Below the pieces are notes generated by a model that worked only from the letters and a program-made list of their open reading frames with translations, was not told the origin of the DNA and did not search any database. Both the position numbers and the translations under genes were made by a program. DNA of 13,071 nucleotides from an uncultured Ignavibacteriota bacterium (GTDB taxonomy: Bacteria; Bacteroidota; Ignavibacteria; Tepidaquicellales; Tepidaquicellaceae): NCBI GenBank assembly GCA_903901375.1, contig CAIUQV010000485.1, positions 1 through 13,071 of the forward strand. The letters run 5' to 3'. The first letter of the stretch is position 1; the number at the start of each line of letters is the position of its first letter. Positions 12,961 to 13,071 of the stretch are shown piece by piece.

Positions 12961-13071
12961 TCCGCGGCTTCATGCCGGCCCCACGCAGGCGTTCAGGACG
13001 TGCGTCGCCGAGCGGCCGTCACGCAGCGTGCGGACCGTGACCTCGACGCGCGCCGTCCTCTGCGGTCCATC
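12961..13071 (-). other. Foreign high-G+C segment with a gene 3' end (probable chimera)
   Basis: By count, 82 of 111 bases are G or C (~74%), against 23 of 60 in bases 12901-12960. The minus strand reads a clean 33-codon frame from the window edge to a TGA at 12970-12972, with G or C in the third position of 29 codons. It includes VEVTVRTLRDGRSATHVL, which loosely resembles hot-dog acyl-CoA thioesterases. An ATG overlaps that stop (ATGA) and opens a new frame (MKPRS) that runs straight into the junction. This is the style of an actinobacterial or other high-G+C genome and does not fit the host sequence. The thioesterase suggestion is tentative. Confidence 0.75.

Noticed and set aside
12762..13040. 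92-codon plus-strand frame crossing the junction
   Set aside because: Antisense to the Asp-box gene and continuing into the foreign G+C-rich end; an artefact of the join.
12961..13071. Insertion sequence or integrated element at the right end
   Set aside because: No transposase, inverted repeat or target duplication visible; composition shift fits a chimera better.

Overview
The window looks like a chromosomal stretch from an Ignavibacteria-like or related member of the Bacteroidota/Chlorobiota group. The evidence is the A+T-rich sequence, mostly weak Shine-Dalgarno signals, many signal peptides, and four separate genes ending in an 85-residue type IX secretion (T9SS) type A sorting domain with the N(Y/F)PNPFNP signature. 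The taxon is inferred from these traits; no rRNA or tRNA gene is visible to confirm it. The last ~110 bases (12961-13071) are about 74% G+C and do not belong with the rest.

Layout. 1-482 (+) is the 3' part of a SpoU/TrmH-family RNA 2'-O-methyltransferase. 505-2951 (-) holds three exported proteins: a T9SS-sorted zinc phospholipase C / S1-P1 nuclease-like enzyme, a small protein with two DnaJ-style CxxCxGxG motifs, and a TPM-domain membrane protein with a Ser/Gly-rich tail. 3053-3520 (+) is a YbaK-type tRNA-editing protein; it overlaps tail to tail with a lipoprotein (3512-4405, -) built from two copies of a domain that resembles a metallopeptidase in the first copy only. 4536-5531 (+) has a four-helix membrane protein and a DUF1579 protein, closed by a hairpin terminator. 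5569-5988 is A+T-rich leader DNA with a Bacteroidota-type promoter candidate. It precedes a T9SS-sorted LamG-like protein (5989-7545), which is followed by a textbook terminator.

7624-9414 (+) is a compact three-gene operon: a zinc-ribbon DUF2007 protein, an exported protein of unknown function, and an exported alpha/beta hydrolase. From 12960 back to 9416 everything is on the minus strand: an Asp-box (BNR) repeat T9SS protein, then an ECF-like sigma factor with a Cys-containing C-terminal extension, then a T9SS-sorted beta-helix protein, then a two-helix membrane peptide. The last three are separated by 16 nt and a 4-nt overlap and look like one transcript. It would start from an ECF-type promoter (TGTCACA, 15 nt, TGTC) just upstream of the sigma gene.

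The overall theme is envelope and cell-surface biology. No T9SS machinery gene lies in the window. The most interesting parts are the self-contained sigma/beta-helix/membrane-peptide unit, the duplicated lipoprotein with one degenerate copy, and the foreign G+C-rich end, which is most simply an assembly or library chimera and truncates the Asp-box gene.
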